The position numbers were made by a program, and so were the translations under genes. Below the pieces are notes generated by a model. It was given only the letters and a program-made list of their open reading frames with translations, was not told where the DNA came from and searched no databases. DNA of 64,000 nt, taken from the NCBI RefSeq assembly GCF_006384975.1, contig NZ_CP021645.1:3128001-3192000 (forward strand), given 5' to 3'. Positions 54,658 through 64,000 of this stretch are shown one piece after another. The stretch is from Pseudomonas oryzihabitans. GTDB taxonomy: Bacteria; Pseudomonadota; Gammaproteobacteria; Pseudomonadales; Pseudomonadaceae. Every line of letters begins with the position of its first letter. Within the stretch, counting starts at the first letter, position 1.

Positions 54658-54795
54658 CGAGCGGAATTCCTGAGCGAAACGGCGCGAAAGCCATCACAAC
54701 CTCTGGAGATGCGCGGTCCAGATAGACAACCAAACGGAGAAACATTCGGATACATTTGCTCGTCCATCCTTTCCCTTCAACCTGGAGTTTCTCTC

Positions 54796-55668
54796 GTGTC
54801 CGACATCTGCCAGACCGGCCTGGACATCGGCTTCGCCTCGCTCAGCTACGCCCAGATCGCATTTCTTGGCGTGGTGCAGGGTATCACCGAGCTGCTACCC
54901 ATTTCGTCCACGGCGCACATGCGGGTGGTGCCTGCCCTGCTCGGCTGGCGCGATCCCGGCTCGGCCTTTTCCGCGGCCATGCAGATGGCGGCCCTGGCGG
55001 CGGTGATCAGCTACTTCTGGCGTGACGTCAGCGGGGTGACCCGGGGCAGCCTCGCCGCGGTGCGCCAACGCGACTTCGACAGCCCGGATTTCCTACTGGC
55101 CGTGATGATCGTGCTGGCGACCATTCCCATCTGCATTGCCGGGCTGCTGCTGGCGCCCCTGCTCAACGCCTGCGGTTCGCCGCTGCGCGGCCTCAGCGTC
55201 ATTGGCTATGCCTGCCTGGGCATGGCGGTGTTGTTGGCCTTGGCCGAGCGCATCTGCCGACACAACAGGGACATCTCGCAAATGCGCCTGCGCGATGCCT
55301 TGATCGTGGGGATTGCCCAGGTCGGCGCCTTGATTCCGGGCGTCTCGCGCTCCGGCTCGACCCTGACCGCCGCCATGTTCCTCAACCTGCGTCGCGAGGA
55401 AGCCGCGCGTTTCTCCTTCCTGCTCGGCCTGCCGGCCATCGCCCTGGCCGGGCTCAAGGAGCTGGTGGTGCTCTGGCATGCGCACATCCCTGCGCAGGCC
55501 TGGTCGCTGCTGCTGGTGGGACTGGTGGTGGCGAGTCTGTCGGCCTTCGCCGCGATCTGGGGCCTGATGCGTTTTCTCGAACGCTTCTCGACCTGGCCCT
55601 TTATCGTCTACCGTGCGCTGCTGGGGATTTTCCTGCTGGTGGGCGTGCATCAGGGGCTATTCGCCTAA
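54796..55668 (+). CDS. uppP: Undecaprenyl-diphosphatase (UppP/BacA family)
   Basis: A 290-residue membrane phosphatase with about eight helices that recycles the lipid carrier of peptidoglycan synthesis. Motif 1 VQGITELLPISSTAH is at about 27-41 and motif 2 PGVSRSGSTLTA at about 180-195. The GTG at 54796 with GGAG upstream is used; the earlier in-frame stretch is antisense to envZ. It is divergent from envZ and convergent with ompR. Its stop codon touches copy 2 of the 140-bp element. Pseudomonas often has another uppP elsewhere, so this may be a paralogue. Confidence 0.88.
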   Translation: MSDICQTGLDIGFASLSYAQIAFLGVVQGITELLPISSTAHMRVVPALLGWRDPGSAFSAAMQMAALAAVISYFWRDVSGVTRGSLAAVRQRDFDSPDFLLAVMIVLATIPICIAGLLLAPLLNACGSPLRGLSVIGYACLGMAVLLALAERICRHNRDISQMRLRDALIVGIAQVGALIPGVSRSGSTLTAAMFLNLRREEAARFSFLLGLPAIALAGLKELVVLWHAHIPAQAWSLLLVGLVVASLSAFAAIWGLMRFLERFSTWPFIVYRALLGIFLLVGVHQGLFA

Positions 55669-55808
55669 GAGCCTGTTCAAAATCTCGCGAGCTAGAGCCA
55701 AACAAGGCGAAAATGGCTGAGGAAGCGGAGTTTACGAGTGGTAAATGAGCATTCCGAAGCCATTTTCAACGCAGTTTGGCCGACGCGCAGCAGATTTTGA
55801 ACAGGCTC
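55669..55808. repeat. 140-bp palindromic element, copy 2 (MITE-like)
   Basis: The ends are inverted repeats beginning GAGCCTGTTCAAAATC on each strand. The core GGCTGAGGAAGCGGAG and TTTACGAGTGGTAAATGAGC matches copy 1 (9578-9717) in reverse orientation, with the same total length. TAA flanks both sides. Between uppP and ompR it is followed by the stem AGCCGGGGC/GCCCCGGCT (55822-55844), which may end ompR transcripts. Confidence 0.75.
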
Positions 55809-55851
55809 TAAGCCACTGCCCAGCCGGGGCGCGATGCCCCGGCTACCTTCC

Positions 55852-56586
55852 CTACTTGCCGGCGCCGTCCGGCACGAAGACGTAGCCCACGCCCCAGACG
55901 GTCTGGATGTAGCGCGGCTTGGACGGATCGGGCTCGATCATCCGGCGCAGGCGGGAGATCTGGACGTCGATGGAGCGCTCCAGGGCATCCCATTCGCGGC
56001 CACGAGCCAGGTTCATCAGCTTGTCGCGGGTCAGCGGCTCGCGGGCGTGGTCGACCAGCGCCTTGAGCACGGCGAATTCGCCGGTGGTGAGCATGTGGGT
56101 CTCTTCGCCCCGCTTGAGTTCGCGGGTGGCCAGGTGCAGGGCGTAGTCGCCGAAGGTCACCACCTCGTCGGTACCGGCGGGCGCGCCGGGTACCACCGGG
56201 GCCTGGCGTCGCAGTACGGCCTTGATGCGCGCCACCAGCTCCAGCGGGTTGAACGGCTTGGCCAGGTAGTCGTCGGCACCCTGGTCGAGGCCCTGGATCC
56301 GACTGCCTTCGTCGCCCTTGGCGGTCAGCATGATGATGGGGATGCGGTTGCCGCTCTCGCGCAGGCGAGCGCAGGCGGAGAGGCCGTCTTCGCCTGGCAT
56401 CATCAGGTCGAGGACGACCAGGTTGAAGACCTCGCGGGCCAGCAGGCGGTCCATCTGCTCGGCGCTTTCGACGGTGCGGACGCGATAACCCTGTTCGGCC
56501 AGAAAACGCTCCAAGAGGCGGCGCAGCCGGGCGTCGTCGTCGACGACCAGGATCTTTTCACCTTCTGGGGCAGCGGTGGTGCTCAT
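55852..56586 (-). CDS. ompR: Response regulator OmpR (AmgR-like)
   Basis: A 244-residue regulator. The receiver domain (about 10-125) has acidic residues at VVDDD, the phosphorylation site Asp60 in VVLDLMMPGEDG and the conserved Lys in YLAKPF. The winged-helix domain (about 145-240) contains LTTGEFAVLKALVDHAREPL and SRLRRMIEPDPSKPRYIQTV. AGGAGCTAT before the ATG is a strong site. It is the partner of EnvZ but here stands alone, 1.2 kb from its kinase gene. It is divergent from tex. Confidence 0.95.
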   Translation of the reverse strand: MSTTAAPEGEKILVVDDDARLRRLLERFLAEQGYRVRTVESAEQMDRLLAREVFNLVVLDLMMPGEDGLSACARLRESGNRIPIIMLTAKGDEGSRIQGLDQGADDYLAKPFNPLELVARIKAVLRRQAPVVPGAPAGTDEVVTFGDYALHLATRELKRGEETHMLTTGEFAVLKALVDHAREPLTRDKLMNLARGREWDALERSIDVQISRLRRMIEPDPSKPRYIQTVWGVGYVFVPDGAGK

Positions 56587-56761
56587 AATAGCTCCTTGTG
56601 ATCTAGCACTGGATTATGCCGTAGGCCATCCGACCGCGGCTTTGGGCCATTGTTAGCAGATTTTGCCCGGCGACGGGCGACGGTGGTGGCACAGGAAGCG
56701 GCGGCCCGATGGGCTCGGGTATACTGCCGCCCGCTTTTTCTTGTGCCAGCCAGGAAGCCCG

Positions 56762-59080
56762 ATGGATATCAATAGCCGTATCGCCGAGGAGCTCGGCGCC
56801 CGCCCGCAACAGGTCGCCGCCGCCGTGGCCCTGCTCGACGAAGGGTCCACCGTGCCCTTCATCGCCCGTTACCGCAAGGAAGTCACCGGCAGCCTGGACG
56901 ACACCCAGCTGCGTCATCTCGAAGAGCGGCTGCGCTATCTGCGCGAACTGGAAGAGCGCCGCGCGGCGGTGCTGGCCAGCATCGAGGAACAGGGCAAGCT
57001 GACGCCCGAGCTGGCCCGCGAGATCAATCTGGCCGACACCAAGACGCGCCTGGAAGACCTCTATCTCCCCTACAAGCAGAAGCGCCGTACCAAGGGCCAG
57101 ATCGCCCTGGAAGCCGGGCTCGGCCCGCTGGCCGAAGCGCTGCTGGGCGATCCGACGCTGACGCCGGAGACCGAGGCGGCCGCCTACGTCGACGCTGACA
57201 AGGGCGTGGCCGACGTCAAGGCCGCCCTGGAAGGCGCCAAGTACATCCTGATGGAGCGTTTCGCCGAGGACGCCGATCTGCTGGCACGCCTGCGTGGCGT
57301 GCTGCAGCAGGACGCCATCCTCAGCGCCCGCCTGGTGCCCGGCAAGGAAACCGAAGGCGCCAAGTTCAGCGACTACTTCGAGCACGACGAGCCCTTCAAG
57401 GCGGTGCCCTCGCACCGGGCCCTGGCGATCTTCCGCGGGCGCAACGAAGGCATCCTCAGCGCCGCGCTCAAGCTCGGCGAGGAAGGCCCCGGTATCGCCC
57501 ATCCCTGCGAGGGGCTGATCGCCGCGCACTTCGGTCTGAAGAACGAAGGCCGCGCCGCGGACAAGTGGCTGGCCGAGGTGGTGCGCTGGACCTGGAAGGT
57601 CAAGCTCTACACCTCCCTGGAAACCGACCTGCTCGGCGAGCTGCGCGAGAAGGCCGAGGACGAGGCCATCGCGGTGTTCGCCCGTAACCTGCACGACCTG
57701 CTGCTGGCCGCCCCGGCCGGACCGCGCACCACCCTGGCGCTGGACCCCGGTCTGCGCACCGGCTGCAAGGTGGCGGTGGTGGATGCCACCGGCAAGCTGC
57801 TGGCTACCGACACCGTCTACCCGCACGCGCCGAAGAACCAGTGGGACCAGACCCTGGCCACCCTCGGCGTGCTCTGCACCAAGCACGGCGTCGACCTGAT
57901 CGCCATCGGCAATGGCACCGCCAGCCGTGAGACCGACAAGCTGGCCGGCGAGCTGATCCGCAAGTATCCGGGCCTGGGGCTGACCAAGGTGATGGTCAGC
58001 GAGGCCGGCGCTTCGGTGTATTCCGCCTCGGAGCTGGCCGCCCGGGAATTCCCCGACCTGGATGTCTCCCTGCGCGGTGCCGTGTCCATCGCCCGTCGCC
58101 TGCAGGATCCGCTGGCCGAGCTGGTGAAGATCGAGCCCAAGTCCATCGGCGTTGGCCAGTACCAGCACGATGTCTCCCAGCTCAAGCTGGCGCGCAGCCT
58201 GGACGCCGTGGTGGAAGACTGCGTGAACGCCGTGGGCGTGGACGTGAACACCGCCTCCGCCGCCCTGCTGGCGCGCATCTCCGGTCTGAACGCCACCCTG
58301 GCGCAGAACATCGTGCAGTTCCGCGATGCCAACGGCGCCTTCACTACCCGCGATGCCCTGAAGAAGGTGCCACGCCTGGGCGACAAGACCTTCGAGCAGG
58401 CCGCCGGCTTCCTGCGGGTGATGAGCGGCGCCAATCCGCTGGACGCCTCGGCGGTGCACCCGGAGACCTATCCGCTGGTGCAACGCATCGCCGCCGACAC
58501 CGGACGCGATATCCGCTCGCTGATCGGCGACTCGGGTTTCCTCAAGCGCCTGGACCCGAAGAAATTCACCGGCGAGACCTTCGGCCTGCCGACGGTGACC
58601 GACATCCTCAAGGAACTGGACAAGCCCGGCCGCGACCCGCGCCCGGAGTTCAAGACCGCGGTGTTCCAGGACGGCGTGGAAAAGCTCTCCGACCTCAAGC
58701 CCGGCATGGTGCTCGAGGGCGTCATCACCAACGTCACCAACTTCGGTGCCTTCGTCGACATCGGTGTACACCAGGACGGCCTGGTACACATCAGTGCCCT
58801 GTCGGAGAAGTTCGTCAAGGACCCCTACGAGGTGGTCAAGGCGGGTGACATCGTCAAGGTCAAGGTGATGGAAGTGGACGTGCCGCGCAATCGTGTGGGG
58901 CTGTCCATGCGCATGGGCGATACTCCAGGGGAGAAGGTCGAGGGCAAGCCCGGCGGCCAGGCCCGTGGCGGCAGCGGCAAGCCCCGCGCCGACAAGGGCG
59001 CGCCGCGGCAGACGCAACCGGCACCGGCCAATAACGCCATGGCATCGCTGTTCGCCAATGCCAAGCAACTGAGGAAGTGA
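56762..59080 (+). CDS. tex: Transcription accessory protein Tex
   Basis: A 772-residue RNA-binding protein. In order: Tex N-terminal helical region ([20 protein letters not shown]), a YqgF-like nuclease fold ([20 protein letters not shown]), helix-hairpin-helix repeats and an S1 domain at about 645-715 ([20 protein letters not shown]). The C-terminal tail is Gly/Lys/Pro-rich and unstructured. The ATG at 56762 begins the conserved N-terminus. It is followed after two bases by the thioesterase gene. Confidence 0.95.
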   Translation: MDINSRIAEELGARPQQVAAAVALLDEGSTVPFIARYRKEVTGSLDDTQLRHLEERLRYLRELEERRAAVLASIEEQGKLTPELAREINLADTKTRLEDLYLPYKQKRRTKGQIALEAGLGPLAEALLGDPTLTPETEAAAYVDADKGVADVKAALEGAKYILMERFAEDADLLARLRGVLQQDAILSARLVPGKETEGAKFSDYFEHDEPFKAVPSHRALAIFRGRNEGILSAALKLGEEGPGIAHPCEGLIAAHFGLKNEGRAADKWLAEVVRWTWKVKLYTSLETDLLGELREKAEDEAIAVFARNLHDLLLAAPAGPRTTLALDPGLRTGCKVAVVDATGKLLATDTVYPHAPKNQWDQTLATLGVLCTKHGVDLIAIGNGTASRETDKLAGELIRKYPGLGLTKVMVSEAGASVYSASELAAREFPDLDVSLRGAVSIARRLQDPLAELVKIEPKSIGVGQYQHDVSQLKLARSLDAVVEDCVNAVGVDVNTASAALLARISGLNATLAQNIVQFRDANGAFTTRDALKKVPRLGDKTFEQAAGFLRVMSGANPLDASAVHPETYPLVQRIAADTGRDIRSLIGDSGFLKRLDPKKFTGETFGLPTVTDILKELDKPGRDPRPEFKTAVFQDGVEKLSDLKPGMVLEGVITNVTNFGAFVDIGVHQDGLVHISALSEKFVKDPYEVVKAGDIVKVKVMEVDVPRNRVGLSMRMGDTPGEKVEGKPGGQARGGSGKPRADKGAPRQTQPAPANNAMASLFANAKQLRK

Positions 59081-59082
59081 GC

Positions 59083-59466
59083 ATGAGTGGTTCTCCCGTA
59101 GGTAAGGACAGCGCCTTCAGCAGTCTGCTGGGCATGACCATCCACAAGGCCGAGCAGGGCGAGTCCGAGGTGCGCATGAGCGTGCAGGACCAACTGATCA
59201 ACCTGCACGGCAAGCTGCATGGCGGCGCCCTCTTCTCGCTAATCGACACCGCCCTCGGCCAGGCCAGCCACAGCCTGTTCGACGGCCGGCCGGGTAGCGT
59301 GACCCTGGAGTGCAAGGTCAACTACGTGCGCGGCGTGAGCGAAGGCGAGCTGGTCTGCCACGCCCGGGTGATCCACCCGGGCCGCAAGACCCATGTGCTG
59401 GAAGCCAAGGTCCACCAGGGCGACAAACTGATCGCCCTGGCCCAGGCGACCTTCGCCTGTCTATGA
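59083..59466 (+). CDS. Hotdog-fold thioesterase (PaaI-like)
   Basis: A 127-residue hotdog enzyme with HGGALFSLIDTALGQASHSL, which holds the catalytic Asp and CoA-binding Gly residues of PaaI-type acyl-CoA thioesterases. The substrate is not predictable. The ATG at 59083 is preferred over a GTG two codons upstream inside the tex stop region. Its start lies two bases after the tex stop. Confidence 0.87.
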   Translation: MSGSPVGKDSAFSSLLGMTIHKAEQGESEVRMSVQDQLINLHGKLHGGALFSLIDTALGQASHSLFDGRPGSVTLECKVNYVRGVSEGELVCHARVIHPGRKTHVLEAKVHQGDKLIALAQATFACL

Positions 59467-59676
59467 CCGGCCAGACCGGGCGGTGACAAGGCGGCGCATA
59501 TCGCCCTTTGCCATCACCTGAGCTACGCTGGGAGACAACTGAGCGGGTTGCGGTCTGAGGCTTGAACCCGGACCGCGGCAGTGACTGCTGCGCCCGCGTC
59601 GGCCCTGGCCGACCACCCCCATATCAGTCGGTTTCTTCTACCCTGCCCGGGGCGAGTACCGCCAAAGGAAGTTAAC

Positions 59677-61254
59677 TTGAGCGATATCCTGTCCCGCCGC
59701 CTGGCCCTGCTCGGCGCTGACCCTTCTCTGCTAACGGCCTGCCTCCACGGCATCGAACGCGAGGCCCTGCGCATCGACGCCCAGGGCGAACTGTCCCAGC
59801 GCCCCCACCCGCGGACGCTGGGCTCGGCCCTGACCCATCCGCAGATCACCACGGACTATTCCGAGGCGCTGCTGGAATTCATCACCCCCACCGGCACCCA
59901 CACTCCCGAGGTGCTGGAGGCGCTGGACCGGGTGCACCGCGCCGCGGTGGCCCAGCTCGACGGCGAGCGGCTGTGGAGTGGCTCCATGCCCTGCGCCCTG
60001 CCGGCCGAAGACCAGATCCCCATCGCCGACTACGGCAGTTCCAACATCGGCCGGCTCAAGCACGTCTATCGCCGCGGCTTGGCGCTGCGCTACAGCCGCA
60101 CCATGCAGTGCATCGCCGGCATCCACTACAACTTTTCCTTGCCGGAAAAGGCCTGGGAGTTGCTACGCCAGAGCGAAGGCGATGCGCGCAATGCCCGCGA
60201 CTACCAGTCGGCGCGCTACATCGCCCTGATCCGCAACTTCCGCCGCTACAGCTGGCTGCTGATGTACCTGTTCGGCGCCTCGCCGGCGCTGGATATCGGC
60301 TTCCTGCGGGGTCGGCCGCACCAGTTGCAGACCCTGGACGAGCGGACCCTGTACCTGCCCTATGCCACCAGCCTGCGCATGAGCGACCTGGGCTACCAGA
60401 GCAACGCCCAGGCCAGCCTGACGCCGGACTACAATGACCTGACCACCTACACCGAGAGCCTGAGGCGCGCGGTGGGCACGCCCTATCCGCCCTATGCGGA
60501 GATCGGCACCCACCAGGACGGCGAGTGGGTGCAGCTCAACACCAACATCCTGCAGATCGAGAACGAGTACTACGCCACCATCCGCCCGAAGCGGGTCACC
60601 CGCAGCGGCGAGCGTCCGGTGCAGGCGCTGATGGCCCGCGGCGTGCAGTACATCGAGGTGCGCTGCTTGGACATCGACCCCTTCCTGCCGCTGGGGATCG
60701 ATACCACCACCGCCCTCTTCCTCGACGCCTTCCTGCTCTATTGCGCCCTGGAAGGCAGCCCGCCGCTCAACGGCGAGTGCAGCGAATGCACCGACAACTT
60801 CGCCAGCGTAGTTCGCGAAGGCCGCAAGCCTGGCCTGCGTCTGCAACGCCATGGCGCCTCGGTGGCGATGATCGACTGGGCGGCAGAATTGCTCGACCAG
60901 ATCGAACAGTGCGCCAAGGTGCTGGATGCCAGCACGGGTGGCGATGCCCATCGCCAGGCGGTCGTGGCACAGCAGCAAAAATTCGCCGATGTCCGTCTCA
61001 CACCCTCGGCGCGGGTGCTGCAGGAGCTGCGCGAACGCGGCGAAAGCTTCGCCGAATTCGGGCTGCGGCAGAGCGAGGTCCATGCGGCCTATTTCGCCAG
61101 TCACCCGCTGAGCGAAGGCGAGCGGGAGTGCTACGCCGAGATGGCGCGACAGTCGCTGGAAGAGCAGGCGGAGATAGAGGCGTCGCCCCAGGGGGATTTT
61201 GATACCTTCGTGGCGGCGTATCAGGCGAGTATTTTGGCGACGATTGGGGTGTAG
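59677..61254 (+). CDS. gshA: Glutamate-cysteine ligase
   Basis: A 525-residue enzyme of the gamma-proteobacterial GshA type that makes gamma-glutamylcysteine, the first step of glutathione synthesis. Characteristic segments are [35 protein letters not shown] and [18 protein letters not shown]. The start is a TTG at 59677 with AAAGGAAG upstream, matching the conserved N-terminus [12 protein letters not shown]; a longer ATG-like reading from 59581 lacks homologous residues. The space 59467-59676 holds no other gene. Confidence 0.93.
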   Translation: MSDILSRRLALLGADPSLLTACLHGIEREALRIDAQGELSQRPHPRTLGSALTHPQITTDYSEALLEFITPTGTHTPEVLEALDRVHRAAVAQLDGERLWSGSMPCALPAEDQIPIADYGSSNIGRLKHVYRRGLALRYSRTMQCIAGIHYNFSLPEKAWELLRQSEGDARNARDYQSARYIALIRNFRRYSWLLMYLFGASPALDIGFLRGRPHQLQTLDERTLYLPYATSLRMSDLGYQSNAQASLTPDYNDLTTYTESLRRAVGTPYPPYAEIGTHQDGEWVQLNTNILQIENEYYATIRPKRVTRSGERPVQALMARGVQYIEVRCLDIDPFLPLGIDTTTALFLDAFLLYCALEGSPPLNGECSECTDNFASVVREGRKPGLRLQRHGASVAMIDWAAELLDQIEQCAKVLDASTGGDAHRQAVVAQQQKFADVRLTPSARVLQELRERGESFAEFGLRQSEVHAAYFASHPLSEGERECYAEMARQSLEEQAEIEASPQGDFDTFVAAYQASILATIGV

Positions 61255-61258
61255 ACAG

Positions 61259-61298
61259 GTAGGTTGGGCTGAGACGGCTTCATCGTCGAAGCCCAACG
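61259..61298. repeat. 40-bp GTTGGGCT palindromic repeat, left copy
   Basis: It reads GTAGGTTGGGCTGAGACGGC and on to GAAGCCCAACG, itself an imperfect palindrome. An inverted copy with one difference lies at 62047-62086. It begins four bases after the gshA stop. Confidence 0.8.
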
Positions 61299-62046
61299 TT
61301 ACAGTGGTCGCTGAGATGCCTTGGTTTATCAATACCCTGGCTAATTATCGTGTTCTGCTGATAGCTCTTGTTTCGCCCACCCGGGCGAGTCACTTTTGCC
61401 AGTCGCGGCAAAAGTAACCAAAAACGCTGTCCCCACGCTTCGGCCCTACGCTGCGCTCCGGGTCCCCTCGCTCCGGCGCCGCTCCGGGGGTACGGCACGA
61501 AGGGGCCTCCTGCCCCTCGCGCCTTGCTCGGCGTCCTGCCTCGCATCCCCCTCCGCGACACCTACACTCGGCCTCACTGACGGGGACGGGATACCAGCCT
61601 GGGAATTCGGTGTTCAGGAGAGTCGTAGCGTTTTCCACTGGCGCGTAACGCCGATCCCTGTGGACAAGGCTTCGCCGTTGTCCACGCTACGGGTTATTCA
61701 ACCAAAACTTTCAGGCTGGCGAATCGCCCCGTTCAGGAGGGCGAATGCCAGTGTCGTGGAGTGGGTCGAGCCGCATGGATGCGGCGAGAGGCCTAACGGG
61801 CCATGGACGGCCCGTGTAGGCCGACCCCGGAACGGCGCTGGTGTGAGCGGACCCGGAGCGAAGCGAAGGGCCGGATGGTCGGGGCAAGCGTTTTTGGTTA
61901 CTTTTGCCGCGACTGGCAAAAGTGACTCGCCCGAGGGGGCGAAACAAAAACCATCCGAAAGCTCAGTAATCAGCTAGAAGCCAGAAGCCAGAAGCCAGAA
62001 GCCAGAAGCCAGAAGCCAGAAGCCAGAAGCCAGAAGCCAGCCAGAG
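61299..62046. repeat. Gene-free repeat block between gshA and argA
   Basis: This block holds no supported gene. It contains a 59-bp inverted pair (61370-61428 and 61887-61945, start GTTTCGCC, end AAAAACGCT) whose similarity continues inward imperfectly for some 40 bases, a GTAGCG...CGCTAC palindrome with an inner GTGGACAA/TTGTCCAC stem (61625-61690), and a heptamer tandem array near the right end. Long frames across it are made from GC-rich repeats and have no ribosome binding sites or protein-like pattern. Confidence 0.75.
61976..62038. repeat. Heptanucleotide tandem repeat, (AGAAGCC) x 9
   Basis: Nine perfect, uninterrupted copies of AGAAGCC. The unit is not a multiple of three and no ORF crosses it. 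Such arrays change copy number by slippage and could be used for strain typing. Confidence 0.95.
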
Positions 62047-62086
62047 CGTTGGGCTTCGACGATGGAGCCGTCTCAGCCCAACCTAC
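62047..62086. repeat. 40-bp GTTGGGCT palindromic repeat, right copy
   Basis: An inverted, nearly identical copy of 61259-61298, ending 12 bases before the argA stop. Together the two copies bracket the repeat block. Confidence 0.8.
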
Positions 62087-62098
62087 GTCAGCTGCGCC

Positions 62099-63397
62099 CT
62101 ACAGGCTCTTCTCGAAGATCTTCGAATTACGCTGGTAGTTGTACAGCGACGCCCGCGCCGCGGGCAGGCGTTCCACGCCGCTGGGCTCGAAGCCGCGCTC
62201 GCGGAACCAGTGGGCGGTCTTGGTGGTGAGCACGAACAGGGTGCTCAGGCCACGCTCGCGGGCACGCTGCTCGATGCGTGCCAGCAGGGCATCGCCGCGG
62301 CCGCCGTGGCGGTAGTCGGGATTCACCGCCAGGCAGGCTAGCTCGCCCGCCGCCGAGTCGGCGATGGGATAGAGCGCCGCGCAGGCGATGATCAGGCCCT
62401 CGCGTTCGACGATGCTGAATTGCTCGATCTCCCGCTCCAGCACCTCGCGCGAGCGACGCACCAGGATGCCCTGCTCTTCCAGCGGACGGATCAGTTCCAT
62501 CAGGCCGCCGACGTCGGCGATGGTCGCCTCGCGCAGGGTTTCGAAGGGCTCCTGGGCCACCAGGGTGCCGCTGCCGGCGCGGGTGAAGAGTTCGGTGAGC
62601 AGAGCGCCGTCCTCGGCGTAGCCGACGATATGGCAGCGACGCACGCCGCCGCGGGTGGCCTGGGCGGCGGCGTCGAGCAGTTCGGCCTGGTAGGAGCTGC
62701 CCAGGCGCGCCAGATGGGTGGGAATCTGCTGCGGACCGATCTCGCGGATCAGGGCGCCGTGTTCGTCCAGGAGGCCCGGTTCGGCGCCGTAGAGCACCAG
62801 TTTGTCGGCGCCCAGGTCGATGGCGGCGCGCATGGCCACATCTTCGCAGGCCAGGTTGAAGGTTTCGCCGGTGGGGGAATAGCCCAGTGGCGAGAGCAGC
62901 ACGATGGTGCGTTCGTCGAGCAGCCGGCCGATGCCGCGCCGGTCGATGCGGCGTACCTCGCCGGTGTGGTGGAAGTCGACGCCGTCCTGCACCCCCACCG
63001 GGCGCGCGGTGACCAGGTTGCCGCTGGCGACCCGCAGCCGCGAGCCCTGCATGGGCGAGGCGGCCATGTCCATCGACAGCCGCGCCTCGATGGCGCTGCG
63101 CAGGCTGCCGACCGCGTCGATCACGGCTTCTAGGGTCGGGCCGTCGGTGATGCGCAGGTCGTTGTAGAAGCGCGGCTCGATGCCGCGGGCGGCCAGGCGC
63201 GATTCGATCTGCGGACGCGAGCCGTGCACCAGCACCAGGCGCACGCCGAGGCTGTGCAGCAGGACCAGGTCGTGGACGATGTTGCCGAAGTTGGGATGGG
63301 CGACGCCATCGCCGGGCAGCATGACGACGAAGGTGGCGTCGCGGTGGGCATTGATATAGGGCGAAGCGTGGCGGAGCCAGTTGACGTAGTCGTGCAT
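62099..63397 (-). CDS. argA: N-acetylglutamate synthase (ArgA)
   Basis: A 432-residue enzyme for the first step of arginine synthesis. The N-terminal amino-acid-kinase-like domain (about 1-280) carries the arginine-binding site and includes LVLVHGSRPQIESRL; the C-terminal GNAT acetyltransferase domain (about 290-432) contains LACLAVNPDYRHGGRGDALL, with the acetyl-CoA loop RHGGRG. The length fits the Pseudomonas ArgA family. Convergent with gshA. Confidence 0.96.
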   Translation of the reverse strand: MHDYVNWLRHASPYINAHRDATFVVMLPGDGVAHPNFGNIVHDLVLLHSLGVRLVLVHGSRPQIESRLAARGIEPRFYNDLRITDGPTLEAVIDAVGSLRSAIEARLSMDMAASPMQGSRLRVASGNLVTARPVGVQDGVDFHHTGEVRRIDRRGIGRLLDERTIVLLSPLGYSPTGETFNLACEDVAMRAAIDLGADKLVLYGAEPGLLDEHGALIREIGPQQIPTHLARLGSSYQAELLDAAAQATRGGVRRCHIVGYAEDGALLTELFTRAGSGTLVAQEPFETLREATIADVGGLMELIRPLEEQGILVRRSREVLEREIEQFSIVEREGLIIACAALYPIADSAAGELACLAVNPDYRHGGRGDALLARIEQRARERGLSTLFVLTTKTAHWFRERGFEPSGVERLPAARASLYNYQRNSKIFEKSL

Positions 63398-63559
63398 CGA
63401 GACGAAGACCCTTGATGAGTAGGCGTGAGGGTGAACGGAGGCAGGCAGGGCGTTCAGCGTCGTCGCAGCACGGGGGTTCCTCGAAGCGGGGCGGATGGGC
63501 AGGCAGCGTCAGTAGACCACCTGGAGTTTACAAAAAGTCACGCCGGGCGACCGGCCAAT

Positions 63560-64000
63560 TCATCGAACGACAGCCGCATCACCCAGGCAATAGTGGCGGA
63601 TCAGGGCCTGCAGCAGGCTCACGGTCGGCGCGATCCGGGCCAGATCCAGGTGTTCCTCGGGCTGATGGGCGCAGCTGATGTCGCCGGGGCCGAGCACCAG
63701 CACCTCCTGGGTGATCGCCTGCAGATAGGGCGCCTCGGTGGCGAAGGCCACGGCATCGGCGCGGTGGCCGGTGAGACGCTCGGCCAGGCGCACCAGCTCG
63801 GCTTCGGCCGGCTGCTCGAAGGGCGGCACGGCGGGAAACAGCGGCTGGTAGTCGATCTTCACCCCGAAGCGCTCGGCGACGGGCAGCAGGCGCCCGCGGA
63901 TGACCTGGCGCAGGGCTTCCGGCTGCATGCCCGGCAAGGGGCGGAGGTCGAATTCCAGGGCGCACTGGCCGCAGATGCGGTTGGGGTTGTCGCCGCCATG
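63560..64000 (-). CDS. argE: Acetylornithine deacetylase, C-terminal part
   Basis: The last 146 residues of a peptidase M20-type enzyme; the gene continues beyond the right edge. The visible part opens with HGGDNPNRICGQCALEFDLR, matching the ArgE dimerisation/lid region, and contains AVAFATEAPYLQ and ISCAHQPEEHLDLARI, where the glutamate and histidine metal ligands of the family lie. It hydrolyses N-acetylornithine. Together with argA (162 bases downstream on the same strand, gap without features) it forms an arginine cluster. Confidence 0.9.
   Translation of the reverse strand, partial: HGGDNPNRICGQCALEFDLRPLPGMQPEALRQVIRGRLLPVAERFGVKIDYQPLFPAVPPFEQPAEAELVRLAERLTGHRADAVAFATEAPYLQAITQEVLVLGPGDISCAHQPEEHLDLARIAPTVSLLQALIRHYCLGDAAVVR

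Noticed and set aside
53845..54795. N-terminal extension of uppP into the region antisense to envZ
   Set aside because: The frame is open for 950 bases but carries no UppP homology there. The GTG at 54796 has a ribosome binding site and gives the normal family length.
56603..59068. Minus-strand frame of about 820 codons antisense to tex
   Set aside because: The plus-strand frame has all Tex domains with normal spacing. The antisense frame is low-complexity and has no start signal.
61396..61977. Plus-strand frame of 193 codons in the gshA-argA gap
   Set aside because: It is built from inverted repeats, lacks a ribosome binding site, and its similar counterpart on the other strand comes from the same palindromes.
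61976..62038. Tandem array considered as a CRISPR-like structure
   Set aside because: The unit is 7 bases with no spacers, and no cas genes are present.

Overview
The window is a high-GC chromosomal segment from a gamma-proteobacterium of the genus Pseudomonas. I infer the genus from protein sequences and gene order: a katA-rplQ junction, a DUF2796/ABC/DUF3299 operon beside an OmpW porin and an epimerase, a rimA-rimB-rimK cluster, and the ompR-tex-thioesterase-gshA-argA-argE order. The species cannot be named from the sequence alone. No rRNA genes, prophage, transposase genes or CRISPR arrays are present.

Left block, 1-15530. On the minus strand lie riboflavin biosynthesis genes (ribB partial, ribE, ribD) and nrdR. 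An FMN riboswitch sits between ribD and ribE, and a possible 16-residue leader ORF is stop-start coupled to ribE. On the plus strand follow a small lipoprotein, a methyltransferase and a thioredoxin-TPR chaperone. Next comes a probable zinc-related operon (His-rich periplasmic protein, LolD/MacB-type ABC pair, DUF3299 protein) with a Zur-like box, then ompW with an Anr/FNR-like box. Minus-strand genes for two sugar-nucleotide enzymes, a YccS-type membrane protein and catalase KatA complete the block.

Central block, 15731-47604, all minus strand. This is the translation and transcription superoperon. In transcription order it runs tRNA-Tyr, tRNA-Gly, tRNA-Thr, tuf, tRNA-Trp, secE, nusG, rplK, rplA, rplJ, rplL, rpoB, rpoC, then the str operon (rpsL, rpsG, fusA, second tuf), then S10/spc/alpha genes to rpoA and rplQ. 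Good sigma70-type promoters are visible before tRNA-Tyr, rpsL, rpsJ, rpsH and rpsM. Terminator-like hairpins stand between several sub-operons, and at two internal junctions the hairpin overlaps the -35 box of the next promoter.

Right block, 47823-64000. This holds pckA, the heat-shock pair hslR and hslO, and the rimA-rimB-rimK operon that modifies ribosomal protein S6. The OmpR/EnvZ (AmgR/AmgS-like) two-component genes follow, but here they are separated by an oppositely oriented uppP gene and a 140-bp palindromic element. Then come tex, a hotdog thioesterase, gshA, a repeat-filled 844-bp intergenic region, argA and the 3' end of argE.

All five convergent gene junctions contain palindromic repeats. 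The two 140-bp elements at 9578-9717 and 55669-55808 belong to one family.
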